A stretch of 35,367 nucleotides of DNA from an uncultured Lachnospiraceae bacterium (GTDB taxonomy: Bacteria > Bacillota > Clostridia > Lachnospirales > Lachnospiraceae): positions 1 to 35,367 of the forward strand of contig CACYJP010000024.1 of assembly GCA_902774725.1 (NCBI GenBank), given 5' to 3'. Each line of letters opens with the position of its first letter. Positions within the stretch are counted from its first letter, which is position 1. Under the pieces are notes generated by a model that saw only the letters and a program-made list of their open reading frames with translations, did no database searches and had not been told where the DNA came from. The translations under genes were made by a program, and so were the position numbers. This document shows positions 18,001 through 26,438 of the stretch, in pieces.

Positions 18001-19262
18001 CAACAACGATTATAGGAAATAAAAGTGTATCATGTGTAGTGAATGTTAATCACGTACATAATGTTGTTTATAATATTGGAATGGAGGCAACCTGCAACAG
18101 AGAAGGCCGTATGGGGTACTGGAGCTGCGATTTTCCTGATTACGGATGTGGTAAAAACTTTAAAGACAGCAAGTGTACCAAGGAAATAGTGGATCTGGAT
18201 AAATATGTAGACGAAGGCGGAATAATGATACGCCCACTTGGACATTCCTGGAAGGTTGATGAAGGTACAGATTCAGAGGGATTTAGAATATTAAAGGAAC
18301 CTACGGAGACAGAAGACGGTTGGATGGAACGAGAGTGTACTGTATGTAATACTAAGTCCAGGTGGTTAATACCGGCTACAGGACATACTCATAATCTCAG
18401 CTTGGTCGAGGGAGAAGACGCGGGATGTGAAACTCCGGGTAAAAAAGCATACTTCGTATGTGATCACTGTGACAAGCTGTATGTTGATCCGTTAGGTGAT
18501 GTGGAGATATCAGAGGATGACCTTGTTATACCACCTGAAGGCCATGTGGAGCTTTCACCGGTAAAAGAGGATGAAGTCCCTGCTACCAGTGATAAGGACG
18601 GCGGATATAATCTTGTGACACGTTGCAAAAAATGTGGAGTTATTTTAAAAACCGAGTGGATAGTAATTCCTGCAACGGGTGAAGATGATGTCCCGGGTGA
18701 TGATGATAAACCTATTGATGATGATAAGCCTGGAGAAGATGATAAGCCGAGTGAAAATGATAAAATGCACGCGGACGACAAACCGGGCGAAGCTAACAAA
18801 CCGGGTACAGCTGATAAAACTGTTACGAGCTGGATTCAGTCCGGTGGTAAATGGTACTATATCTGTTCTGATGGAGCGAAGGCTTGCTTAGAATACAGAG
18901 AGGGCTGTTGGCTGACGGCAGATGGCAGCTGGGATCCTGTTTATAATAATGGACACTGGGTACAAAATGAAAAGGGCTGGTGGTATGAAGATACCGGAGG
19001 CTGGTATCCGGTTAGTATGTGGCTGAAGATAGACGGTTACTGGTATTATTTCGATGAGTCAGGATACATGGCAGCAAGCGAATGGCGTGACGGATATTGG
19101 CTCAGTGAAAACGGAGCTCTTGAGTATGAAGGTATCGCTGAGTGGAAATCCATTGGATCTTCCTGGTGGTATGAGGACAGCTTAGGCTGGTATCCGGTAA
19201 GCAAATGGCAGAAGATAGATGGCTGCTGGTACTATTTCGAAGCATCAGGTTATATGGTATAG
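15006..19262 (+). CDS. Large secreted surface protein: glycine-rich repeats, Big_2, wall-binding repeats
   Basis: 1418 residues, TTG start 7 bases after TGGGG. A signal peptide (MKKLLLLLLTIFL, cleavage near VLA at about 23) directs export. Residues about 145-640 hold 16 copies of an AGIG(G/S)G motif spaced about 25-45 residues, alternating with short beta-strand phrases such as VNIYGGKIYALGG. This looks like a beta-solenoid. Then come Cys/His-rich CxxC segments (about 725-780), an InlB-like repeat region (about 780-935), a Big_2 immunoglobulin-like domain (about 938-1015), more CxxC modules with GH phrases, an acidic DDKP linker (about 1230-1275), and Trp/Tyr-rich choline/glucan-binding-type repeats (WYYFDESGYM) to the end. 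It was probably longer: the last repeat is cut by the insert at 19258-19353. Likely a wall-attached adhesin or carbohydrate-interacting protein. The ligand is unknown. Confidence 0.85.
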   Translation: MKKLLLLLLTIFLISFTGSSVLAKTAICYCDENGVLHYVTDYTEILGGVRSFSIGESGKETWYILNEKTHIEGNITVKGEVNIILMFDKLADEQSYYNENGEMVDNPDYQSVIEGSIIVEDENILKIWGQDINSGRLLIQESSDDAGIGSRKNHKCGLIEIHTGDVNVKSTGFWVSGGGAGIGSGHYGTKGTVNIYGGKIYALGGYRSAGIGGGANCASGKINISGGDIVAQGGDYGAGIGSGDEAFGENAGTDIYINGGKVYCKGGHEAAGLGGGNESGAGDIFITGEAYVTAIGGSYNFGSGAGIGTGDEANGQGGTVVIQDGIVIARGGERAAGIGGGTNTDGIEVRISGGEVTATGNDLLANSGGAGIGGGTLGAGGTTYIFGGSVTADGGVDAAGIGGGDGGFGGYTYITGGTVNATGSFRGAGIGSGEFSEKLNDDNVPGGTTKIYGGKVHVWGGTKGLEDTGGAGIGTGTRVPDGATSAKVEIIEKDDAAIVVEAYGGRYSAGIGGGCNANGADVYINISENSRVSAYGGIDGPGIGSGKTGGHGGTLTIENGVVEAVGGENGAGIGGGYYSDSGIITINGGHVEAVGGENGAGIGGGYAGNQKDRVTINGGYVYALGKDGGAGIGGGTENKFSVGGEGGTVSIGEDATVIATIEPITSGAYAIGNGYNDSADPKDVILHSTASVTAGVDEDSSMTQYADDRISAFKNINNHWIKVEDCRHDGCQCTKVNFNQHKKTCEFCGKTWLEGHMVHGGKCLDCNYAGCEITFKPGDGGSGEMKPVHVDPCSNVYTLPECEFTNFHSQYFMSWIYTKDGKTCYGAPGFDIEIDGDMELEAFWSSKKYYYAYVDRDIEYGKVVVGPYADMVDEGETIFIKVTPDEGFRFSSLTYTKESGGEPIPITEKDESGNYLLCMPAENITIHADFSPILIDKLTIEPSPVSLKEGESKALTLTLKPENTMDKLVVWSSDDDSVASVDNDGKVTANKAGQAIITATTIIGNKSVSCVVNVNHVHNVVYNIGMEATCNREGRMGYWSCDFPDYGCGKNFKDSKCTKEIVDLDKYVDEGGIMIRPLGHSWKVDEGTDSEGFRILKEPTETEDGWMERECTVCNTKSRWLIPATGHTHNLSLVEGEDAGCETPGKKAYFVCDHCDKLYVDPLGDVEISEDDLVIPPEGHVELSPVKEDEVPATSDKDGGYNLVTRCKKCGVILKTEWIVIPATGEDDVPGDDDKPIDDDKPGEDDKPSENDKMHADDKPGEANKPGTADKTVTSWIQSGGKWYYICSDGAKACLEYREGCWLTADGSWDPVYNNGHWVQNEKGWWYEDTGGWYPVSMWLKIDGYWYYFDESGYMAASEWRDGYWLSENGALEYEGIAEWKSIGSSWWYEDSLGWYPVSKWQKIDGCWYYFEASGYMV
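16689..16813 (+). repeat. Recent duplication inside the surface protein
   Basis: Bases 16689-16726 and 16776-16813 are identical over 38 bases and 87 bases (29 codons) apart. Both encode VEAVGGENGAGIG. Other repeat units have diverged, so this pair is recent. Confidence 0.85.
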
Positions 19263-19353
19263 CTCTGGGATACGGCACGAAGTGCCGAGGGGTCCCAGAG
19301 TCCGTAGCGAAGCGAAGGATGCATTCCGCGAAGCGGAATCAGTATGATTGGCA
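19258..19353. mobile_element. About 95-bp palindrome-rich insert with GAA-loop hairpins
   Basis: Contains an outer 8-bp inverted repeat (CTCTGGGA 19263-19270 with TCCCAGAG 19293-19300) enclosing a perfect 6-bp stem CGGCAC-GAA-GTGCCG (19273-19287). A second perfect 7-bp stem ATTCCGC-GAA-GCGGAAT is at 19323-19339, and a weaker GC-GAA-GC core lies between (19301-19319). It encodes no protein. It separates the last wall-binding repeat of the surface protein from an in-frame continuation, and the TAG stop is at its left edge. Exact ends are uncertain by a few bases. It resembles dispersed REP/BIME-like palindromes, but no second copy is in the window. Confidence 0.6.
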
Positions 19354-19409
19354 CAACAAATCAGTATATAGATGGCTACTGGGTCGGATCTGATGGAGTT
19401 TGTGATTAA
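19353..19409 (+). pseudogene. Severed C-terminal end of the surface protein
   Basis: After the palindromic insert, the same reading frame (both are in frame 0) gives TTNQYIDGYWVGSDGVCD and then TAA at 19407. This aligns with the protein's own earlier repeat GYMAASEWRDGYWLSENG, so it is the lost end of the final wall-binding repeat. It has no start codon or ribosome site of its own. Confidence 0.65.
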
Positions 19410-19459
19410 GAATTACTTCCGTTTTGATAGTGAGATTATAAAGGCATAGGGGATAGTAG

Positions 19460-19825
19460 ATGACATTACAAGAATTATATAGCGTGATCGGTGGGGATTA
19501 CGATAAGGCTATGTGCGTTCTTCGCATTGAAAAACTGCTTGATAAACACATAAGAAGATTCGCCGAAAATGATTCGGTTGAAAAGTTACTTTCGGCTTGC
19601 GATATCATGGATCAAAATGAGCTTTTTGAGGCTGCACATGCGTTGAAAGGGGTGAGCGCAAATCTAGGGCTTACTTATATTACATCTGCAGCTTCTGAAA
19701 TCTCCGAGGAGTTTCGTTCCGGAAACGAAAGAACGATGTCGGATGATGAGGTTAAGAACAAGGTTAATGAAATCCGAGATATGTTTAATCGTACGGTTGA
19801 TAGTATAAAGCAGTACGAAGCATAA
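19460..19825 (+). CDS. Stand-alone HPt phosphotransfer protein
   Basis: 121 residues, mostly helical. The HPt signature is AAHALKGVSANLGL, with the phospho-accepting histidine at residue 60. Such proteins carry phosphate between the receiver domain of a hybrid kinase and another receiver. It is the first gene of a same-strand set in which two hybrid kinases end in receiver domains, making them its likely donors or acceptors. AGGGGA (19448-19453) precedes ATG 19460. Its last codons (QYEA, stop) form the first unit of a 17-bp tandem array that runs into the spacer. Confidence 0.85.
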   Translation: MTLQELYSVIGGDYDKAMCVLRIEKLLDKHIRRFAENDSVEKLLSACDIMDQNELFEAAHALKGVSANLGLTYITSAASEISEEFRSGNERTMSDDEVKNKVNEIRDMFNRTVDSIKQYEA

Positions 19826-19895
19826 AACAGTACGGGGTATAAAACAGTACGGAGCATAAAGCAGCACGAAGCATAAAACAGTACGAAGCATATAT
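19811..19895 (+). repeat. Five tandem copies of a 17-bp unit
   Basis: Units begin at 19811, 19828, 19845, 19862 and 19879, consensus CAGTACGAAGCATAAAA with 1-3 differences each. The first unit encodes the last residues and stop of the HPt protein. The others fill the spacer before the permease-kinase gene, so the array looks like slippage amplification of a gene end. Confidence 0.92.
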
Positions 19896-19927
19896 AGCAC
19901 GTAACATATGGGAGAAGGATTAAAAGA

Positions 19928-22924
19928 ATGGGGCAAACAACTGGTAGCGAAGGCATCGCCTCTGAAAAACAAAAATATCTAGGGCTTATGGGGGCATGGG
20001 CACTTGCATTTGGCTGCAGCGTAGGCTGGGGTTCCTTTGTTATGCCCGGTACAACATTTCTTCCGATTGCAGGACCGATAGGAACAGCTATAGGACTCGG
20101 TCTTGGTGGTCTCGTCATGCTGGTTCTGGCAGTGAATTACCATTATCTTATGAACCGTTATCCTGATGGTGGCGGAACTTATACCTACACTAAAATGACC
20201 TTTGGTTATGACCATGGTTTTCTTAGTGCGTGGTTTCTGATACTTACATATACAGCAATCATCTGGGCAAATGCAACAGCGCTTCCGCTGATTGCAAGAA
20301 CCCTGCTTGGTGATACCTTCAGAGTTGGTTACTTGTATGAAATCGCAGGTTACCCTATCTATCTTGGAGAGCTTCTTCTTGCAATAGGAGCTTTGGTTCT
20401 CGCTGCGATGGCCTGCCTGCTTAGAAAAACTGCTGCAATGGTTCAGATAATTATGGCGGTTATTCTTTTTGTTGGAGTTATTATATGCTTTGCAGTTGCA
20501 TCCGGAAGTGCGGGAAAGAGCGGATATGATCCTGCATTCTCGCCGGACAGTAGTGCTGTGGGTGGAGTGCTTACAATTTTTGCACTGGCACCTTGGGCCT
20601 TTGTTGGATTTGAGTCTATATCACATTCTGCAGCAGAGGCAAAGTTTAATTTAAAGAAATCATTTAGAGTACTTGTTATTGCAGTAATTACAGCTACAAT
20701 CGCGTATGTTTTGCTTTCGCTTCTTGCAGTGAAGGCACTTCCGGAAGGCTGTAAATCATGGACGGATTATGTAGGAAACTTAGACAGCTTTTCGGGTGAG
20801 GCCTCGCAGCCTACATTTTATGCTGCATTTAAATCAATGGGAGATACGGGAAGTCTTATTCTCGGAGCGGCTGCGCTGGGAGCTATCTTTACCGGACTTA
20901 TTGGAAATTATATCGCGCTCAGCCGTTTGATGGCTGTGCTGGCTGAGGATGGTCTTGTATCAAAGTGGGTAGGAAGGAAGTCAAATAATGTTCCACGAAA
21001 TGCCATTATTTGTATCCTTATTATTTCAGCAGTATTTCCATTCCTCGGACGTACTGCAATCAGCTGGATAGTGGATGTTACTACGGTAGGCGCAACCATT
21101 GCCTATGCGCTTGCGTCTGCATCTGCATGGAAGACGGCAAAGCTCGAGAATAACAGAAAGTACAAAGTGTTCGGCTTTATAGGTGTGATAATATCAGTTC
21201 TTTTTGCAATTGAATTTCTTATCCCAAACATACTTTCAATCAGCACGCTTTCGACAGAGTCATATCTGATACTTTCTATTTGGAGTATCTGCGGATTTTT
21301 ATATTTTAGATTTTGTCTTAGAAAAGACCGTGCACGTCGCATGGGCAAATCCATCGTTACGTGGGTGGTTCTGCTTGCGCTTATTATATTTACGTCAAGC
21401 GTCTGGATGCGTCAGACTACAGACAAGGCACTTGAGCGATATGAAAAAAACGTTCAAAGTCACTTTAGGGGAGCTGATAAAAATGACTTGGACAATGACG
21501 AACTGGAAGCGCAGGATGCAGAGTTTATTCGCGGGGAAACAGATAAGGTTGATAGTGCGATGCACGTTGCAAGTCTGATTCAGGTAGGACTCGTTATTGT
21601 GTCTCTTCTGATACTTCTGAACATATACGCGATCATGCAGAAGCGCGAGAGAATGATAGAGGTTGAGAAGGCTCGTGCAGAGGAAACCAGCCGGGCAAAG
21701 TCAAGCTTCCTGTCCAATATGAGTCATGAGATACGTACACCTATGAATGCGATAATAGGGCTAAAGAATATCGCTCTTCGTGATCCGGATATATCAGAGC
21801 ATACCAGAGACAATCTGGAGAAGATAGGCTCAAGTGCCGATCATCTGCTTGGTCTTATCAATGACATCCTGGATATGAGCCGTATTGAATCAGGAAGGAT
21901 GTCGGTTAAAGACGAGGAGTTTTCTTTCCAGGAGTTTATCAATCAGATAAATGTTATTATAAGCGGTCAGTGTCAGGACAAGCACCTGCATTATGATTGT
22001 AAAATCATAGGCGATGTAGAGGAATACTATATCGGTGATGATCTGAAGCTGAAGCAGGTTATGATAAATATCCTCGGAAATGCCGTAAAGTTTACCGACG
22101 CTCCCGGAGATGTTGTTCTAACGGTAGAACAGCTAAGTGAAGAGGGAAACAAATGCACTATGCGTTTCATTATGCAGGATACGGGAGTCGGAATGGATCC
22201 GGAGTTTATTCCGAAGCTGTTTGAAACCTTCTCACAGGAGGATGTAAGTAATACCAACAAGTACGGCGGAAGCGGACTTGGAATGGCTATTACCAAGAAT
22301 CTGGTTGAAATGATGGGCGGCGAGATACAGGTTGAAAGTAAGAAACAGGAAGGCTCCAAGTTTACTGTTACAGTTCCGCTTATCATAAAAGAGAAGCTTT
22401 CAAAAGATGTTGAAGCTACAAATGAAGCAGAAGTATCAAGCGGAGTTGGAGCTGAAAACGAAGTAGGAACAACAAACGAAGCCGATGCTATGACTGAAGA
22501 AGAGATACTTAAGGTCCTTTCTGACAAGAGAATTCTCATGGCGGAAGATGTAGATCAGAATGCAGAGATACTTGCTGATCTTCTCGACCTTGAGGATATA
22601 CATAGTGCACGAGCTAAAAACGGTGAAGAAGCTGTAAGAATGTTCTCGAAGAGTGAAGAAGGATTTTATGCGGCGATACTTATGGATGTTCGTATGCCAG
22701 TGATGGATGGACTGGATGCTACGCGAGCTATTCGAGAGCTCAACCATCCGGATGCAAAAAAGATTCCGATTATTGCTATGACGGCAAATGTATTTGATGA
22801 AGATGTAGAACGTTCTCTTGAAGCAGGTATGGACGCTCACCTGTCAAAGCCGGTTGAACCGGATAAGCTATACGAGACAATGGCGAGACTTATTATGAAG
22901 CGTTCAGAAGAGGAGGTGGAGTAG
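19928..22924 (+). CDS. Amino-acid permease / hybrid histidine kinase fusion
   Basis: 998 residues. Residues about 15-475 form an APC-superfamily transporter with about 12 membrane segments. The first segment carries GCSVGWGSFVMPG, like the substrate-binding unwound helix of APC carriers, followed by YPDGGGTYTYTK. Two further membrane segments (about 478-500 and 545-565) bracket a charged extracellular loop of about 45 residues. Then come the HisKA domain (H600 in SNMSHEIRTP), the ATPase domain with GSGLGMAI, an Ala/Glu/Asn linker, and a receiver domain (acidic pocket AEDVD, D920 in LMDVRMP, C-terminal Lys in LSKPVEP). The likely role is sensing or importing an amino acid or amine and starting a phosphorelay, as CbrA does with a different carrier family. 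AAGGA lies 8 bases before the ATG. The stop lies one base before the next gene. Confidence 0.87.
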   Translation: MGQTTGSEGIASEKQKYLGLMGAWALAFGCSVGWGSFVMPGTTFLPIAGPIGTAIGLGLGGLVMLVLAVNYHYLMNRYPDGGGTYTYTKMTFGYDHGFLSAWFLILTYTAIIWANATALPLIARTLLGDTFRVGYLYEIAGYPIYLGELLLAIGALVLAAMACLLRKTAAMVQIIMAVILFVGVIICFAVASGSAGKSGYDPAFSPDSSAVGGVLTIFALAPWAFVGFESISHSAAEAKFNLKKSFRVLVIAVITATIAYVLLSLLAVKALPEGCKSWTDYVGNLDSFSGEASQPTFYAAFKSMGDTGSLILGAAALGAIFTGLIGNYIALSRLMAVLAEDGLVSKWVGRKSNNVPRNAIICILIISAVFPFLGRTAISWIVDVTTVGATIAYALASASAWKTAKLENNRKYKVFGFIGVIISVLFAIEFLIPNILSISTLSTESYLILSIWSICGFLYFRFCLRKDRARRMGKSIVTWVVLLALIIFTSSVWMRQTTDKALERYEKNVQSHFRGADKNDLDNDELEAQDAEFIRGETDKVDSAMHVASLIQVGLVIVSLLILLNIYAIMQKRERMIEVEKARAEETSRAKSSFLSNMSHEIRTPMNAIIGLKNIALRDPDISEHTRDNLEKIGSSADHLLGLINDILDMSRIESGRMSVKDEEFSFQEFINQINVIISGQCQDKHLHYDCKIIGDVEEYYIGDDLKLKQVMINILGNAVKFTDAPGDVVLTVEQLSEEGNKCTMRFIMQDTGVGMDPEFIPKLFETFSQEDVSNTNKYGGSGLGMAITKNLVEMMGGEIQVESKKQEGSKFTVTVPLIIKEKLSKDVEATNEAEVSSGVGAENEVGTTNEADAMTEEEILKVLSDKRILMAEDVDQNAEILADLLDLEDIHSARAKNGEEAVRMFSKSEEGFYAAILMDVRMPVMDGLDATRAIRELNHPDAKKIPIIAMTANVFDEDVERSLEAGMDAHLSKPVEPDKLYETMARLIMKRSEEEVE

Positions 22925-22925
22925 A

Positions 22926-25900
22926 GTGAAAAAACTAAAGAGCTTAAAAAGTATAATCGTTTTTCTACTACTATTCACTGTATTAGCGAGCTATACAGTG
23001 CCACTTTCAGTACTTGCAGAAAAGAAAATCGAGACCGATTCCGATGCTAAGACTGATACCGAGACTGAGGCTGAGACTGATACTGATACCAAGACTGATA
23101 CTAAGACGGATGCTGATAAAAAGAATGATACAGAAACTAAGGTCATACGAGTAGGATGGTTTGACTCATCCTTCTGTTACTATGATACATTTGGCAGACG
23201 TTGTGGTATTGCCTATGAGTATGAGCAGAAGATCTCTGCTTATACCGGATGGACTTATGAGTATGTGGAAGACAGCTGGTCCAACCTGTTCCAGATGCTG
23301 CTGGATGGCGAGATTGATCTTCTTAGTGATGTTTCGTATAAGCCGGAACGTGAGGGACAGATACTTTATCCCGACCTGCCGATGGGTACAGAGTCGTATT
23401 ATATCTATATAGATGCAGATAATAGAGAGATATCTTCGGATGATATAAGCTCTTTTAATGGAAAACGCATAGGCGTTAACAAGGGAAGTATTCAGGAAGG
23501 CTTTCTTAAAGAGTGGGCGGATAATAATGGTGTTTCACTAAAAATCGTACCACTTTCCGGTGGAGAAAGCGAATCTATGGAAATGGTTGCTAAGGGCGAA
23601 ATAGATGGTTACGCCTCAATATTTACCTATGACACTGAATTCGAGCTTATCCCTGTAGCAAGAATCGGTGGATCAGACTTTTTCTATGGTGTAAATAAGA
23701 AACGTCCGGACATACTTTCCGAACTGAATATGGCTCTTGCGGAAATACAGGATGAGGATCCGTATTTTAATCAGAAGGTATCCGAGGAAAGGCTATATAA
23801 TTCCAAGACCAATGCGCTTCTCACTCCTGTTCAGGAGGACTGGCTAAAGGAGCATGGCGCTATACGTATAGGTTATCGTGATAAATATCTTCCGTTTTGT
23901 GATACAGATGATAAGGGCGAACTGACGGGCGCTCTTAAGGATTATCTGGCGCATGCAAAGCACAATCTGTCAGGCGTAAATATTGAGTTTGAGACTATAC
24001 CATATGATTCAACAAAGGAAGGTATAGAAATGCTTAAGTCCGGGGAGGTTGACTGTATCTTCCCTGTTAACCTGAGTACTTATGATGCAGAGCAGATGGA
24101 CATCAGACTGACTGATCCGGCGATGAAGACCGAAATGTATGCAATAATGCGTAGTTCGGAAAACAGAGTTCTTTCTGAGGAGTCGGAAATAAACTTTGCT
24201 GTTAACGAAGGTATGATGAATATCGATACATTTATCATGGACAATTATCCTCTGGTTAAAAGAACAGAGTATAAGGGGCTTGATGCATGCTATGATGCGG
24301 TAGCCGATGGAAAGGAAGACTGTGTTCTTGTAAGTAATTACAGGATTCCTGCAGCTGAAGACACACTAAAGAGTAAAAAGCTGGTTTCAATTCCGACCGG
24401 TGAGTCTATGTCATTTTCCTTTGCGATAAACAAAGGTGATAATCAGCTATATTTCTTGCTTAATAAAACAGCTATCATGACAGAAAGCGGAGATATGGAC
24501 TCTGCGCTTGCTGCCTATATGATGAATGATAAGAAGGTATCCTTTATGCAATTCCTGGAGGATAACTGGCTTATGGTAATTATCATTTTGTTAGTTATCT
24601 TCTCGATAGTTATATTCCTTCTCGTGCAGAAGATGAAGGCGGATCGACTGGCTAATAAACAAAGAGGTCTTCTTGAGAAGGCAGAGGAAATCGCTGAGCT
24701 GAAGCAGACAGTAACATCTCTGCTTGATAACATGCCGGGAATGAATTACACAAAGGATGCAGAAACAGGAGAGTATCTTGCCTGCAATCAGGCCTTTGCT
24801 GACTATGCTCATAAGAAGAATCCTGATGAGGTGATCGGACTTACTGCATATGATCTTTTTGATGAGGAAGAGGCAAAGCATTTCGTTGAAGATGATAACA
24901 TAGCATTATCGATGGATGAGCCTTATATCTTCTATGAAAGATTGAAAAATGCCATGGGTGAGCAGACACAGATCAGAACGACAAAGCTTAAGTATACAGA
25001 TGCTAACGGACGTCAGTGTATACTTGGGATTTCTATCGATGTTTCTGATACGGTTCGAATTAACAGAGGCAGTGTTAACTCAAAGGAATCCTATGAAAAG
25101 GCCAGAAACAACGGTATTATATTTACCCATATCGCACAGGCGCTTGCGCAGGGATATAAGGATCTGTATTATATAGACCTTAATTCAGAGGAATATATAG
25201 AATACATGATCGATGAAGAAGGAAGTCTTGCTGAAGCAAGACGAGGCTGGCATTATTTTGAAGAGTGTCAGGAGACTATAGAGAAGCTGGTTTATAGTGA
25301 GGATGTTGAGTCTGTAAAGAAGGCGATGGATAGAAAGACTCTTGTTGATGCACTTGATCAGAATAACAATTTCATTATGACCTACAGACTGAAGGGTGAG
25401 ACTGAACCGACTTATGTAAGCATGAAGATCACCCGTATGCAGGATGATAACAGGTATATCATTCTGGGTATAACAAATGTTGACGATCAGATGAAGGAGC
25501 ATAATGCAGCAGCGCAGATGAAGGAGGAGCAGATAGCCTACGACAGAATCAGTGCACTTGCAGGTGATTTCTTCTGCATATATGTAGTGGATCCGGAATC
25601 AGGACAGTATCGTGAGTTCAATGCATCCGGAGACTTTGATCTGTTTGAACATCATGGAGATGGTCATGATTTCTTTGCTGACTCCGTTGAATGGGCAGTT
25701 CTGAAGATATATCAGGAGGATCATAGCAGATTCCTTTCCACACTCACAAAAGAAAATGTACTTTCCGAGGTTGAGCAGAGTGGTATCTTCACACTAAGCT
25801 GTCGTATGATCATAGACGGAGAACCAAGATATGTTCAGTTTAAGGCATCACTTCTTGAAGAAAGTGAAGGTCCAAGACTTATAATCGGTGTAAATGATAT

Positions 25901-26426
25901 AGATGCTCAGGTTCGTCAGGAGGAAGAGTATGGAAGGCGTCTTGCACAGGCAAGAATAGAGGCCAACATCGATGCTCTTACAGGTGTCAAGAATCGTAAT
26001 GCTTATCGAGTATATGAAGAAAGACTCAATGCACAGATAGAAATGAATCGTGTAGCAAACTTTGCTATTGTTATACTTGATGTAAATGATCTGAAGAAGG
26101 TCAATGATACTGAGGGTCATAAAGCCGGAGATCAGTATCTCAGGGATGCCTGCAATATTATATGTACAACCTTCAAACGAAGTCCTGTATTTCGTGTGGG
26201 CGGAGATGAGTTTGCTGTTCTGTCACAGGGTGATGATTATAAACGAATTGATGAGCTGGTAGAACAGATGAATAAGCATAATGAAGATGCTATAGAAAAT
26301 GGTGGAATTGTCATAGCACTGGGTATGTCCAGATATGATGAGGATTCCAAGGTGGCTTCAGTTTATGAACGTGCCGATCAGTTAATGTATGAGAACAAGA
26401 GTAAGTTAAAAGCAAGGAAAAAATGA
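22926..26426 (+). CDS. Receptor diguanylate cyclase with two solute-binding domains
   Basis: 1166 residues, GTG start with GGAGG 8 bases upstream. Signal peptide (about 1-32), an Asp/Thr/Lys/Glu low-complexity spacer (about 33-72), then two family-3 solute-binding (Venus-flytrap) domains outside the cell (about 75-300 and 310-540; second starts GAIRIGYRDKYLPFCD). One membrane segment (about 547-570), a short coiled coil, a PAS domain (LLDNMPGMNYTKDAETGEYL), two further PAS-like regions (about 720-870 and 880-1000), and a GGDEF domain with intact GGDEF at 1092-1096. It should make c-di-GMP in response to a bound small molecule. The RxxD inhibitory site before GGDEF is not conserved. The architecture resembles EvgS-type sensors with the kinase replaced by a cyclase. 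Confidence 0.88.
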   Translation: MKKLKSLKSIIVFLLLFTVLASYTVPLSVLAEKKIETDSDAKTDTETEAETDTDTKTDTKTDADKKNDTETKVIRVGWFDSSFCYYDTFGRRCGIAYEYEQKISAYTGWTYEYVEDSWSNLFQMLLDGEIDLLSDVSYKPEREGQILYPDLPMGTESYYIYIDADNREISSDDISSFNGKRIGVNKGSIQEGFLKEWADNNGVSLKIVPLSGGESESMEMVAKGEIDGYASIFTYDTEFELIPVARIGGSDFFYGVNKKRPDILSELNMALAEIQDEDPYFNQKVSEERLYNSKTNALLTPVQEDWLKEHGAIRIGYRDKYLPFCDTDDKGELTGALKDYLAHAKHNLSGVNIEFETIPYDSTKEGIEMLKSGEVDCIFPVNLSTYDAEQMDIRLTDPAMKTEMYAIMRSSENRVLSEESEINFAVNEGMMNIDTFIMDNYPLVKRTEYKGLDACYDAVADGKEDCVLVSNYRIPAAEDTLKSKKLVSIPTGESMSFSFAINKGDNQLYFLLNKTAIMTESGDMDSALAAYMMNDKKVSFMQFLEDNWLMVIIILLVIFSIVIFLLVQKMKADRLANKQRGLLEKAEEIAELKQTVTSLLDNMPGMNYTKDAETGEYLACNQAFADYAHKKNPDEVIGLTAYDLFDEEEAKHFVEDDNIALSMDEPYIFYERLKNAMGEQTQIRTTKLKYTDANGRQCILGISIDVSDTVRINRGSVNSKESYEKARNNGIIFTHIAQALAQGYKDLYYIDLNSEEYIEYMIDEEGSLAEARRGWHYFEECQETIEKLVYSEDVESVKKAMDRKTLVDALDQNNNFIMTYRLKGETEPTYVSMKITRMQDDNRYIILGITNVDDQMKEHNAAAQMKEEQIAYDRISALAGDFFCIYVVDPESGQYREFNASGDFDLFEHHGDGHDFFADSVEWAVLKIYQEDHSRFLSTLTKENVLSEVEQSGIFTLSCRMIIDGEPRYVQFKASLLEESEGPRLIIGVNDIDAQVRQEEEYGRRLAQARIEANIDALTGVKNRNAYRVYEERLNAQIEMNRVANFAIVILDVNDLKKVNDTEGHKAGDQYLRDACNIICTTFKRSPVFRVGGDEFAVLSQGDDYKRIDELVEQMNKHNEDAIENGGIVIALGMSRYDEDSKVASVYERADQLMYENKSKLKARKK
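23026..23142 (+). repeat. Low-complexity ACTGAT/ACYRAG coding repeat
   Basis: Imperfect short repeats based on GAY-ACT-GAY-ACC encode the Asp/Thr/Glu/Lys spacer between signal peptide and first solute-binding domain. Likely length-variable between strains. Confidence 0.7.
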
Positions 26427-26438
26427 GGATAGAATAAT

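Noticed and set aside
19205-19393. Short frame spanning the palindromic insert
   Set aside because: It is out of frame with the surface protein and the severed end, Arg-rich and without a ribosome site. It is a by-product of the insert.
19811-19895. Possible CRISPR array
   Set aside because: The repeats are contiguous 17-bp units with no spacers, so this is a simple tandem array. No array was seen near the CARF nuclease either.
22027-22539. 170-codon Ser-rich minus-strand frame inside the permease-kinase gene
   Set aside because: Lies wholly opposite conserved ATPase and linker codons; Ser-rich composition is typical of shadow frames here.
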